A program made the translations under genes and the position numbers. A stretch of DNA of 64,000 nt, taken from the NCBI GenBank assembly GCA_031385005.1, contig JANNBB010000011.1:124001-188000 (forward strand), given 5' to 3'. Shown in pieces: positions 54,059 through 62,986 of this stretch. The DNA comes from JADKIH01 sp031385005. GTDB taxonomy: Bacteria > Bacteroidota > Bacteroidia > AKYH767-A > 2013-40CM-41-45. Every line of letters starts with the position of its first letter. The first letter of the stretch is position 1. The notes beneath the pieces were generated by a model. The model saw nothing but the letters and a program-made list of their open reading frames with translations, made no database searches and was not told the origin of the DNA.

Positions 54059-56803
54059 TTAGTTAAAACGAAGAGTAACACTTGCGAAATAAGTTGTTCC
54101 GAAAGCATAAGAATATTTTGGTGGATAGGTACTAATACTACGTGTGATTCCATCGAATCGTAATTGCTCATAAGCAGTATTTGTAAGATCCTTGTTATTT
54201 AGAATGTTTGTAAGTCCAACATTGAATAAGATGAAAGTATTTTTCTTCAGCGACTTAAACTTGTTGTTGACTTTCCATGACCATCCGCCGGAAACATCCA
54301 TAGTAAATTGGGCATCGCGTTTTTCCTGTCCGAGAATTTCTTTCCAGGCAGTGCTTCCTTCATCAACAAATTCAAGAGCAGAAAGTGTACGACGTGCCGG
54401 ATTGAAATCCGTATAGATGTCATCGAAGTAATTCAAATTCACATTCAGGTACCAGAATTTTTTAGAACGGTAATTCAATCCCACAGTATATGCTTTTTGC
54501 GGACTTCCGGCAACACGTAAATTTTTGCTGTAAACTAAATCGCCGCTGGCAAGAAGGGTGTCTTTATTATCTTGCGTAATCGTAGTGGAGGGGCGTTCAG
54601 TATAAATAAATTCTCCCAGAGAAGCAACGGCAGTTGCAGTAAATCCTTTTCCTAGGCTTGCGTCAACAGCAACTTCGATTCCGGTGTGTCTTTTGGCAAT
54701 TCCGGTAAGAGTGTAATTGACGAAAGTTTTCAAATCGTCATAGTAGAAGCTGCGGGTATCAGTGATGTCACTGAATTGTGTGTAGTAACCGGATAATCTC
54801 GTCTTAAGTTTTGGTGAATTGTAAATGTATCCGCCTTCAACAGAAGAGATCGTTTCGCTTTCCGGATTCGTAACTGCACTTCCATTTGTTCTAGGTGAAA
54901 TGAATGTGTTTTCAAATAAAGGTGCTCTTTTAATGAAAGCACCATTTACGTATAAATAATTTCGTCCGTTATGTTTGTAAGTAACTCCACCTTTGAAAGA
55001 AGGATTGGTAAAATTATATTTTTTGGAATCACCGAAAGAATTTGTTGGGAAGACACCGTTTTTGAAATTACCTGTGCGGTAGAAACCTGACATTGTCAAC
55101 TGAGCAGCAATGAAAAAATCAAATTTCTCGTATTTGAAAGCTGATTGAGCCCATAAGGAACTTTGGTTAAGGTGAGCAACGTAATCGTAAGAATATTTGT
55201 CACCTTCTTTTACAACTGCATTCGGATTATTGAGATCGAGTTGAATGACGTTTGGATCAACCAGAGTTGTAAGGTCGGCGAATTGGTTCAGGTTTACGAA
55301 TTGTTTTCCTCCTAAAAGGTCATCCAGTTCTTTGTAATAATTCATATCCTGTTTTTGAAATGTCAAGCCGCCGGCTAATGCAATGTTGTCTGTGATATTG
55401 TTATTGTAGATTGTATTGAATCCGTATTTTTTGGAATCGATTACCCTGTTGGATAATACATAAAGAGAAAGGGCATGTATTTGGTTTGCTTCGTAAATTT
55501 TTGTCCAGTTAACCTGGCGAGCATCTTCATTTGTACTTAAAAGGTATGCCAACTGAGCTGAATCGCGAATTGCGGAGACTGGATCGACACCATAAGAAGG
55601 GTCAAAACTAGGTAGGTAACGATAATAGTCAGGACGAGGGTCTTCTGCTTTATACCAATCAAAACCGGAAACTTTGTATTTACCGAATTCATAACTTATA
55701 GCAGTCTCTAAAGATGACTTTTCGTTTATATCCCAATCGTGTGTGAAAATGAATGTGGGTTGGAAATTATTACCAACGGAAGCATTTCTTTTTTTACCGT
55801 TCTGATAACCCCAGTTTGGATTGTAATAATTTGAGCCGGCGAGGTCTTTAATTTCCTGAACGGTTGGAGTGGCACGACCATTCTTTGCTTTAGAAGCAAA
55901 AGTTGTCAGAGAAAGAGAATGGTTGGTGCTTATTTTTTTCTCAACAGAACCAAAGAATGCATTACCGTCGTAGAAAGTTCCCGGAACATATCCTTCATCA
56001 GCCCAACGGCGTGAGTAAGAAAGTGAGTAAGCCCAGCCCTTGCTGTTGGTTCCGGATCCATAGGTGAGTACAAGACGATTATCATATACACGATTGGACG
56101 CAGCATAAGAAACCTGCAATTGTTTACGCTGATGCGAAGCCCGGCTATCGATACTGTAGCTTCCGCCAATTCCGCCGAATGAAAAATTAGCAGGTTGTAA
56201 GCCGATCGAATTTTCTCTTGAACGAACAACGTCATTCAAACCACTCCATACATTGTATTCACTGCGACCGTTGGAAAGATCTGTAACCAAGGCGCCATTC
56301 ATTAATGTAGGAGCATTGTCGTTGTCGTAACCGCGGATGCGAAATCTGGAAATACTGAAGGCAAATGATGCTGCAGAATAAAAAGGGTCGCGAGCTGCGG
56401 TAAGCACGCTCGATACGTTTGCAGATGCTGATTCTTTCAATTCGTCATCATCGAGTGTTAATGTTGGAATTTCTGTGGAAGCACCATTAACATTATCAAC
56501 TTGTCCTGAGTGTGAATTGATATTCAGGATTACATTTTGCTCTTTTACATCCAATGATTCAGAAGAAATCAATGCATTTGCATCTCTTACTTCAATGACG
56601 TTTTTTCCGAATGGAACATTTTTCAGTTCATATGCTCCAACAGAATCCGTAACCGCTTGAATGGAGCTACCAATTAACGATACTTTTGCCTTGGATACCG
56701 GTTGTCCGGTTTCATCTTTTACTATTCCTCTGATTGTCGCTGTTTGCGCAAAAGAAATCAAGGGGAGAAAGATGACTAATAAGAATAATAATTTTTTCTT
56801 CAC
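54059..56803 (-). CDS. TonB-dependent receptor with carboxypeptidase-like regulatory domain
   Basis: A 914-residue outer-membrane receptor. A signal peptide (LFLLVIFLPLISFAQ) is followed by a CarboxypepD_reg domain (about 22-95: ATIRGIVKDETGQPVSKAKVSL), a plug (about 105-230: SSVLTAARDPF, FRIRGYDNDNAPTLMNG) and a long beta-barrel that ends in FASVTLRFN. It imports a large substrate at the expense of the TonB/ExbBD system. It is the upstream partner of the DUF5689 lipoprotein and divergent from an exported nuclease/phosphatase gene. Confidence 0.92.
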   Translation of the reverse strand: MKKKLLFLLVIFLPLISFAQTATIRGIVKDETGQPVSKAKVSLIGSSIQAVTDSVGAYELKNVPFGKNVIEVRDANALISSESLDVKEQNVILNINSHSGQVDNVNGASTEIPTLTLDDDELKESASANVSSVLTAARDPFYSAASFAFSISRFRIRGYDNDNAPTLMNGALVTDLSNGRSEYNVWSGLNDVVRSRENSIGLQPANFSFGGIGGSYSIDSRASHQRKQLQVSYAASNRVYDNRLVLTYGSGTNSKGWAYSLSYSRRWADEGYVPGTFYDGNAFFGSVEKKISTNHSLSLTTFASKAKNGRATPTVQEIKDLAGSNYYNPNWGYQNGKKRNASVGNNFQPTFIFTHDWDINEKSSLETAISYEFGKYKVSGFDWYKAEDPRPDYYRYLPSFDPSYGVDPVSAIRDSAQLAYLLSTNEDARQVNWTKIYEANQIHALSLYVLSNRVIDSKKYGFNTIYNNNITDNIALAGGLTFQKQDMNYYKELDDLLGGKQFVNLNQFADLTTLVDPNVIQLDLNNPNAVVKEGDKYSYDYVAHLNQSSLWAQSAFKYEKFDFFIAAQLTMSGFYRTGNFKNGVFPTNSFGDSKKYNFTNPSFKGGVTYKHNGRNYLYVNGAFIKRAPLFENTFISPRTNGSAVTNPESETISSVEGGYIYNSPKLKTRLSGYYTQFSDITDTRSFYYDDLKTFVNYTLTGIAKRHTGIEVAVDASLGKGFTATAVASLGEFIYTERPSTTITQDNKDTLLASGDLVYSKNLRVAGSPQKAYTVGLNYRSKKFWYLNVNLNYFDDIYTDFNPARRTLSALEFVDEGSTAWKEILGQEKRDAQFTMDVSGGWSWKVNNKFKSLKKNTFILFNVGLTNILNNKDLTNTAYEQLRFDGITRSISTYPPKYSYAFGTTYFASVTLRFN

Positions 56804-56843
56804 GGGATTGACTTAGTTTAGTTTATAAATTTTTTTGGGACGA

Positions 56844-56851
56844 CAAAGCTA
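56844..56851 (-). promoter_or_regulatory. -7 box TAGCTTTG of the TonB-dependent receptor gene
   Basis: A perfect TAnnTTTG box on the minus strand, 41 bp before the receptor ATG (56803). No -33 TTG is found at the usual distance. Confidence 0.5.
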
Positions 56852-57196
56852 CACAAATCGCTTAAATTAGCTAATCTGTTAACACCAATATATTGTATAA
56901 CCGTAAAATTACATCAATATCAGGTTCCAAATATTTTTTCAAGTAATTTTACAATTTCATAAGATTGAATTGAAATAGTGCTGTTTTTATGTTTTTTAAC
57001 TGAAAGACATCTGTTTTTTAAGAAATATTAATGGTGTTTGACTCAATAAAATTAAATTGGAAACAATGGCAATGAATCATTCATATTAATCCAAGCTTCA
57101 TTTAATTTGACTCATGAATTTTTCACTTAAGTACATTGTTTAGAATTAAGTATCCTTTTGATTGTAAAGAATTCAAATCACCTGCTGCAAAATTTG

Positions 57197-57204
57197 TATG
57201 TTTG
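57197..57204 (+). promoter_or_regulatory. -7 box TATGTTTG of the exported nuclease/phosphatase gene
   Basis: A perfect TAnnTTTG box, 27 bp before the ATG at 57232, predicting a leader of about 23 bases. A -33 TTG is not seen at normal spacing. Confidence 0.5.
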
Positions 57205-57231
57205 TCGCCCATTTGTTTTAAAAATACTTGA

Positions 57232-58269
57232 ATGAGAAAAATACTTGCATTGTTATTAGTTTGGGTTTTAGCGAATCCCGCTATTGCTCAGAAGGCAACT
57301 TATAAAGTTGGACTGATCGGATTTTATAATCTGGAAAATTTATTTGATACGATTAACGATCCGAATGTGAATGATGAAGAATTTCTTCCCGGTGGCACAA
57401 AAAATTATACAGGTAAAATTTACCTGGATAAATTGAATCACCTTGCCAGCGTATTGTCAAAAATTGGAACAGACCTTTCACCGGATGGTTTATCTATTAT
57501 TGGAAATGCAGAAGTAGAGAATGAAGGTGTTTTAAAAGATCTGGTGAATGAGCCCTTGTTAAAGAGCCGCAATTACCAGATTGTACACTTTGATTCTCCT
57601 GATGAAAGAGGAATTGATGTGGCCATGTTATACAATCCGAAGTATTTTACACTTATCAAAAAGGAGTCGCTCAATGTTCATTTGATGAATTCCGATAGCA
57701 CTGAACGAAAAACCAGAGATGTTCTATTTGTATATGGAAAATATGATGGGGAAGACATTTTTGTTTTTGTCAATCACTGGCCATCTCGCAGAGGCGGAGA
57801 AGAAGTTAGTGCTCCCGGTCGCGCACGAGCCGCAGGCGTTTGTAAAGCAAAAATAGATTCCATCACCGCTAAAAATCCGGATGCGAAGATTGTTGTTATG
57901 GGCGATTTGAATGATGATCCTGTTAGTCCAAGCGTTGCCGTAGTATTAGGAGCGAAAGGTGAAAAAAATATGGTTGGGAAAGGTGGATTGTATAATCCAT
58001 GGGTAACTCCTTACAAACAAGGAATAGGTACACTTGCTTATAATGACAGTTGGAATTTATTTGACCAGATAATGGTTTCTGAAGCTTTTTTAAACAAAAG
58101 TAACCCTGGATATTTTTTCAACAAAGCAGAAATCTTCTCTCGTCCATGGATGTTACAGACTTCCGGAAGATATAAAGGATATCCAAAACGCACTTTTGAT
58201 TTCGACAATTATATTGCAGGGTATAGTGATCACTTTCCTACATATATTGTCTTATTGAAAAAGCAGTAA
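57232..58269 (+). CDS. Exported endonuclease/exonuclease/phosphatase-family protein
   Basis: A 345-residue protein with signal peptide (ILALLLVWVLANPAIAQ). The EEP fold motifs are all visible: FYNLENLFDTINDPNVNDEEF, the metal Glu in IGNAEVENEG, FVNHWPSRRGG, VVMGDLNDDPVS and the final SDHFPTYIVL. Members cut DNA, RNA or phosphodiesters and related phosphates. It is exported and next to the receptor/DUF5689 pair, so degradation of extracellular nucleic acid or phosphoesters for uptake is plausible. Confidence 0.9.
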   Translation: MRKILALLLVWVLANPAIAQKATYKVGLIGFYNLENLFDTINDPNVNDEEFLPGGTKNYTGKIYLDKLNHLASVLSKIGTDLSPDGLSIIGNAEVENEGVLKDLVNEPLLKSRNYQIVHFDSPDERGIDVAMLYNPKYFTLIKKESLNVHLMNSDSTERKTRDVLFVYGKYDGEDIFVFVNHWPSRRGGEEVSAPGRARAAGVCKAKIDSITAKNPDAKIVVMGDLNDDPVSPSVAVVLGAKGEKNMVGKGGLYNPWVTPYKQGIGTLAYNDSWNLFDQIMVSEAFLNKSNPGYFFNKAEIFSRPWMLQTSGRYKGYPKRTFDFDNYIAGYSDHFPTYIVLLKKQ

Positions 58270-58297
58270 ATTTTTAATTAACTAATTAACGAATTAC

Positions 58298-59269
58298 ATG
58301 AAAGGTCCTGTATCACAATTTATGGAGAAGCATTATCTCCACTTCAATGCGGCGGCAATGATGGATGCTGCAAAAGGTTATGAATTACACTTGAAAGAAG
58401 GTGGAAAAATGATGGTGACTTTAGCCGGCGCCATGAGTACTGCTGAATTAGGAATTTCTCTTGCGGAAATGATTCGTCAGGACAAGGTGGCAATTATTTC
58501 CTGCACCGGAGCGAACCTTGAAGAAGATATCATGAACCTGGTTGCTCACAAACATTACAAGCGTGTTCCGAACTACAGAGACCTCAGCCCACAGGAAGAA
58601 TGGGATCTTTTAGAAAATCATTACAACCGGGTAACTGATACTTGCATTCCTGAAGAAGAAGCATTTCGTCGCCTTCAGAAGCACATTCATAAAATCTGGA
58701 AAGATGCTGAAACAAATGGTGAGCGTTTTTTCCCTCATGAGTATATGTACAAAATACTCTTATCCGGAGAGCTAGAACAATACTATGAAATCGATCCGAA
58801 AAACTCCTGGATGCTTGCTGCAGCGAAGAAAAATATTCCAATCGTTGTTCCCGGATGGGAGGATTCTACTATGGGAAACATCTTTGCTTCTTATGTAATC
58901 AAAAATGAACTGAAAGCTACTACCATGAAAAGCGGAATCGAATACATGGCCTGGCTGGCCGATTGGTATCGCAAAAACAGTGGAGGAAAAGGTGTTGGAT
59001 TTTTCCAGATAGGCGGGGGTATTGCAGGCGATTTTCCGATTTGTGTTGTACCGATGATGTATCAGGATTTGGAGTGGCACGACGTACCTTTCTGGTCGTA
59101 TTTTTGTCAGATCAGCGATTCCACAACCAGTTATGGATCTTATTCAGGAGCCGTACCCAATGAAAAAATAACCTGGGGAAAACTGGGAATCGATACTCCA
59201 AAATTTATTATTGAGAGTGATGCTTCTATCGTTGCACCGCTCATCTTCGGTTGGCTGCTGGGCTGGTAA
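58298..59269 (+). CDS. Deoxyhypusine synthase family protein
   Basis: A 323-residue NAD-dependent enzyme of the deoxyhypusine synthase/homospermidine synthase fold. Motifs are MMVTLAGAMSTAELGISLAEM near the start, ISCTGANLEEDIMNLVAH, VGFFQIGGGIAGDFPI and SGAVPNEKITWGKLG, where the Lys of W-G-K corresponds to the active-site Lys of eukaryotic enzymes. Bacteria have no eIF5A, so this enzyme probably transfers an aminobutyl group to a polyamine instead, as homospermidine synthase does. It follows the EEP gene by 28 bp. Confidence 0.88.
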   Translation: MKGPVSQFMEKHYLHFNAAAMMDAAKGYELHLKEGGKMMVTLAGAMSTAELGISLAEMIRQDKVAIISCTGANLEEDIMNLVAHKHYKRVPNYRDLSPQEEWDLLENHYNRVTDTCIPEEEAFRRLQKHIHKIWKDAETNGERFFPHEYMYKILLSGELEQYYEIDPKNSWMLAAAKKNIPIVVPGWEDSTMGNIFASYVIKNELKATTMKSGIEYMAWLADWYRKNSGGKGVGFFQIGGGIAGDFPICVVPMMYQDLEWHDVPFWSYFCQISDSTTSYGSYSGAVPNEKITWGKLGIDTPKFIIESDASIVAPLIFGWLLGW

Positions 59270-59353
59270 TAAAAATATTCGCACACCTTTCTGCTTTGTC
59301 TTTCATTTCGATTTAGAAAGAGAAAACGGATAAGAAACTTAAATTAAAGTCCA

Positions 59354-60052
59354 ATGGATTTATTCCAAACCTTACGGAGTATTCACATTGTCTCAGGTGC
59401 AATAGCATTTATTGTAGCACCCATTGCTCTAATTGTTCAAAAGGGCAGTAAGCCACATCGTTTATGGGGCAAAGTGTTTTTTTGGTGCATGACTTCCGTT
59501 GCACTAACAGCCCTTATCATGGCACCCATGCATGATAACCTCTTCCTGACGCTTGTCGCTGTATTTAGTTTTTATCTGGCATTTTCAGGTTACAGGGCTG
59601 TTTATCGAAAAGATTTTTATAAAACACATAAGACAGCTTTCATTGATTGGTTCTGTGTCAGTCTGAATTGTTTGTTTTCTCTCACTCTCGTATTTTTTGG
59701 TTTAACCCGTCTTTCATCCCCCTTCGGAATAATTTCCATTGTTTTCGGAACCATCGGAACGTTAATTGGTTTGCGGGACATTCTATCTTTTATTCGTCCT
59801 CCTAAAGACAGGAACAAATGGTTTTTCTCGCACATGACAGGTATGGTAGCTTCCTACATTGCTGCACTATCTGCTTTTTCGGCTGTGAATCTGAATTTTG
59901 ACTGGCTGCCGGTTGCTATTCAATGGCTATGGCCAACAATCATCGGGACACCTTTGCTAACCATTTGGGTTCGGTCTTATAAGAAAAAGTTCAATAAAGG
60001 CAGAAAAGTTACCGATGTAGCTATTGTAAAGGTTAAGCCCGATTCAGTTTGA
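59354..60052 (+). CDS. DUF2306-like membrane protein
   Basis: A 232-residue membrane protein with about seven helices. It begins with LRSIHIVSGAIAFIVAPIALIVQKGSKPHRLWGKVFFWCM, where HIVSG and PHRLWGK are typical of short membrane proteins of the DUF2306 type. Conserved His residues in helices could bind haem, but no family member is well characterised to my knowledge. It has its own 84-bp leader after the deoxyhypusine-synthase-like gene. Confidence 0.65.
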   Translation: MDLFQTLRSIHIVSGAIAFIVAPIALIVQKGSKPHRLWGKVFFWCMTSVALTALIMAPMHDNLFLTLVAVFSFYLAFSGYRAVYRKDFYKTHKTAFIDWFCVSLNCLFSLTLVFFGLTRLSSPFGIISIVFGTIGTLIGLRDILSFIRPPKDRNKWFFSHMTGMVASYIAALSAFSAVNLNFDWLPVAIQWLWPTIIGTPLLTIWVRSYKKKFNKGRKVTDVAIVKVKPDSV

Positions 60053-60254
60053 TTTATAGATATAATTCTTTTCTTGTTAGATTCTTGCGACAATTTGTTT
60101 TTGAGTTATTTTTCAAAGTCACATCAAATTTGTCAAACCTCAATCAGGTGTAAAATTTTATATGAATAACTGATACTTATTTTGTGAAATACTAAAACAA
60201 ATCCCTGATTCCTTTTCCTTTCAAATCCTTACCTTAGCCAACCAAGCAAATCAC

Positions 60255-62981
60255 ATGGATAAGTTTACATACCTCGGCAATGCCGACGTCTCTCAAATAG
60301 ATGCTTTATACAAGCAGTTTTTGGAAAACCCGACTTCCGTAGAAGATAGTTGGAAAGAGTTTTTTGGAGGATTTGAATTTGCCCGCACCAGTTATCCTGA
60401 AAATGGTAAAACAGGAAAGACAATTCCTGAAAATGTTCAAAAAGAGTTCAATGTAATTAACCTGATTAACGGTTACCGTACACGCGGACATTTGTTTACG
60501 AAAACAAATCCTGTAAGAGAAAGACGTCATTATCTTCCGACGCTCGATATTGAGAATTTTAATTTATCGTCAGCCGATTTAGAAACAACCTTTCATTCGG
60601 GCACCCTAATCGGAATCGGTCCAGCCAAATTGAAAGACATACTTTCACATTTGCAACAAACCTATTGTGCAAGTATTGGAGCTGAATATAAATATATCAG
60701 GAGTCCGGAAATCGTCAGTTGGATTGAAAGTAAGATGGAGGGTTGTCGCAATACGCCTTCTTTTTCCATCGAACAGAAAAGACGCATTCTGAAAAAATTA
60801 AATGATGCAGTTGCCTTTGAAAATTTTGTTCATACCAAGTTTGTTGGACAGAAGCGTTTCTCATTGGAAGGTTGTGAAACTTTAATTCCTGCATTGGATG
60901 CCATTATTGAGACAGGCGCCGAGCTTGGTTTAAAGGAATATGTGATTGGAATGTCGCATCGCGGTCGTTTGAATGTATTGGCCAACATTTTAGGAAAAAC
61001 GTATGAAGAAATTTTTACGGAATTTGAAGGACTGGAATACGATGAATTGGGTTTTGCCGGTGATGTAAAATATCATTTGGGTTATTCATCCGATTGCATT
61101 ACTTCAACAGGAAAAAATGTTCACCTCAGTGTCGCGCCAAATCCATCGCATTTGGAAGCTGTCGATTCTGTTGTACAGGGTATTGTTCGTTCGAAGATTG
61201 ATAATACTCCGGGAGGTGACGAAAACCAAATAGCTCCGATATTAATTCATGGCGATGCAGCTATTGCCGGACAAGGAGTCGTTTATGAAGTTATACAGAT
61301 GTCTTTGTTGCGCGGATACCGCACAGGGGGTACAATTCACCTCGTCGTGAATAACCAGGTTGGTTTTACAACCAATTACATTGATGGAAGATCGAGTACA
61401 TATTGCACAGATGTTGCCAAGGTTACGCTCTCGCCGGTTTTTCATGTGAATGGTGATGATGTGGAGGCATTGGTTTATACGATTCAACTCGCACTCGAAT
61501 ACAGACAAAAATTCCACCGCGATGTTTTCATCGACATTTTGGGATATAGAAAATACGGACACAATGAAGGCGATGAGCCGCGTTTTACTCAGCCCTTGCT
61601 TTATAAGGCCATTGCAGCTCACGACGATCCGAGAAAAATATACAATGACAAACTATTATCACAAGGCGAAGTAGAAGCGAATCTTGCCCGGGAGATGGAA
61701 AAATCTTTCAAGGAAATGTTACAGGGAAGTCTGGATACAGCCCGTCAGGTAAAAAAGAAAAAAGTATCCTCTTATCTCGAAGGAAGTTGGAAAGGATTGC
61801 GACTTGCTACGGAAGAAGACATGCAGAAGAATCCGGCTACAGGTGTGGACAAGAAAATATTAAAGACGATTGGAGAAAGAATTACATCCTTGCCGGAGGA
61901 TAAAAAGTTTTTCAATAAAACGGTTAAGCTTTTTGCAGACAGAAGCAAGATGTTGAAAGATGGCCGTTTCGATTGGGCAATGGGCGAACTGTTAGCTTAT
62001 GGGACATTGCTTAACGAAGGATTTCCTGTACGTTTCAGCGGACAAGATGTAGAGCGTGGAACTTTTTCACACAGGCATGCCGTGATTAACATGGAAGATT
62101 CGGAAGAGCAGTATACACCGCTGAATAATCTTTATGCTAATCAGGCAGACTTCTGTATTTGCAACTCTTTGCTTTCGGAATACGCTGTATTGGGGTTTGA
62201 ATATGGTTATGCCATGTCTTCTCCGAATTCATTGGTGATTTGGGAAGCGCAGTTTGGAGATTTCAACAACGGGGCGCAAATAATTATCGACCAGTACATC
62301 AGTACGGCAGAAGATAAATGGAACCGTATGAATGGTATCGTTATGTTGCTGCCGCATGGATATGAAGGCCAGGGAGCCGAGCATTCGAGTGGTCGTATGG
62401 AACGATTTCTTACATTATGTGCGCACATGAATATGCAAGTTGTGAATTGTACGACACCGGCAAATTTCTATCATGCTCTGCGTCGTCAACTGCACCGTCC
62501 TTTCCGCAAACCGTTAATTGTTTTTACTCCAAAAAGTTTATTGCGACATCCTCGATGTGTATCCGAATTGGAAGATTTCGTTTCAGGTTCGTTTCAGAAT
62601 ATTATTGACGATACGACTGTGGAAGTGTCCAAAGTGAAAAGAGTTATAGTCTGCACAGGAAAAATTTATTACGATTTACTTGAGCAAAAGGAAAAGAATC
62701 AATCTTCGGATATTGCTATTGTTCGTCTCGAGCAACTTTATCCATTGCCTGTAGAGCAATTAAATACATTGAAGACACGATACAAATCTGCCGAAGAATG
62801 GATTTGGACACAGGAAGAGCCCATCAACATGGGTGCATGGTCCTATTTGCTTCGTGTGGCTACATCTATCATTCCATTTAAAGTTATTGCCCGTCCCGAG
62901 AGTGCGAGTCCGGCGACAGGAAGTTATAAAGCACACGAACGTGAGCAAACAAATTTAATCGCTCAGGCATTTAAAAAATAA
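60255..62981 (+). CDS. sucA: 2-oxoglutarate dehydrogenase E1 component
   Basis: A 908-residue thiamine-diphosphate enzyme. The N-terminal peripheral-subunit-like segment is ALYKQFLENPTSVEDSWKEFF. Later come IGMSHRGRLNVLANILGK, HLSVAPNPSHLEAVDSVVQG, the ThDP/Mg loop ILIHGDAAIAGQGVVYE and the transketolase-like C-terminal half with FSGQDVERGTFSHRHAV and LLPHGYEGQGAEHSSGR. It oxidises 2-oxoglutarate in the TCA cycle. It is followed by sucB after 5 bp. Confidence 0.95.
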   Translation: MDKFTYLGNADVSQIDALYKQFLENPTSVEDSWKEFFGGFEFARTSYPENGKTGKTIPENVQKEFNVINLINGYRTRGHLFTKTNPVRERRHYLPTLDIENFNLSSADLETTFHSGTLIGIGPAKLKDILSHLQQTYCASIGAEYKYIRSPEIVSWIESKMEGCRNTPSFSIEQKRRILKKLNDAVAFENFVHTKFVGQKRFSLEGCETLIPALDAIIETGAELGLKEYVIGMSHRGRLNVLANILGKTYEEIFTEFEGLEYDELGFAGDVKYHLGYSSDCITSTGKNVHLSVAPNPSHLEAVDSVVQGIVRSKIDNTPGGDENQIAPILIHGDAAIAGQGVVYEVIQMSLLRGYRTGGTIHLVVNNQVGFTTNYIDGRSSTYCTDVAKVTLSPVFHVNGDDVEALVYTIQLALEYRQKFHRDVFIDILGYRKYGHNEGDEPRFTQPLLYKAIAAHDDPRKIYNDKLLSQGEVEANLAREMEKSFKEMLQGSLDTARQVKKKKVSSYLEGSWKGLRLATEEDMQKNPATGVDKKILKTIGERITSLPEDKKFFNKTVKLFADRSKMLKDGRFDWAMGELLAYGTLLNEGFPVRFSGQDVERGTFSHRHAVINMEDSEEQYTPLNNLYANQADFCICNSLLSEYAVLGFEYGYAMSSPNSLVIWEAQFGDFNNGAQIIIDQYISTAEDKWNRMNGIVMLLPHGYEGQGAEHSSGRMERFLTLCAHMNMQVVNCTTPANFYHALRRQLHRPFRKPLIVFTPKSLLRHPRCVSELEDFVSGSFQNIIDDTTVEVSKVKRVIVCTGKIYYDLLEQKEKNQSSDIAIVRLEQLYPLPVEQLNTLKTRYKSAEEWIWTQEEPINMGAWSYLLRVATSIIPFKVIARPESASPATGSYKAHEREQTNLIAQAFKK

Positions 62982-62986
62982 GAAAC

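Larger units (their letters stand above)
56804..57231. other. Divergent promoter region, 428 bp, no gene
   Basis: AT-rich region between the receptor and the exported nuclease/phosphatase gene. It holds a -7 box for each direction (56844-56851 and 57197-57204). No ORF, RNA or TGAY-N4-RTCA pair was found. It is longer than most intergenic regions here, so unrecognised regulatory sites (for instance for phosphate limitation) could lie in it. Confidence 0.5.
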
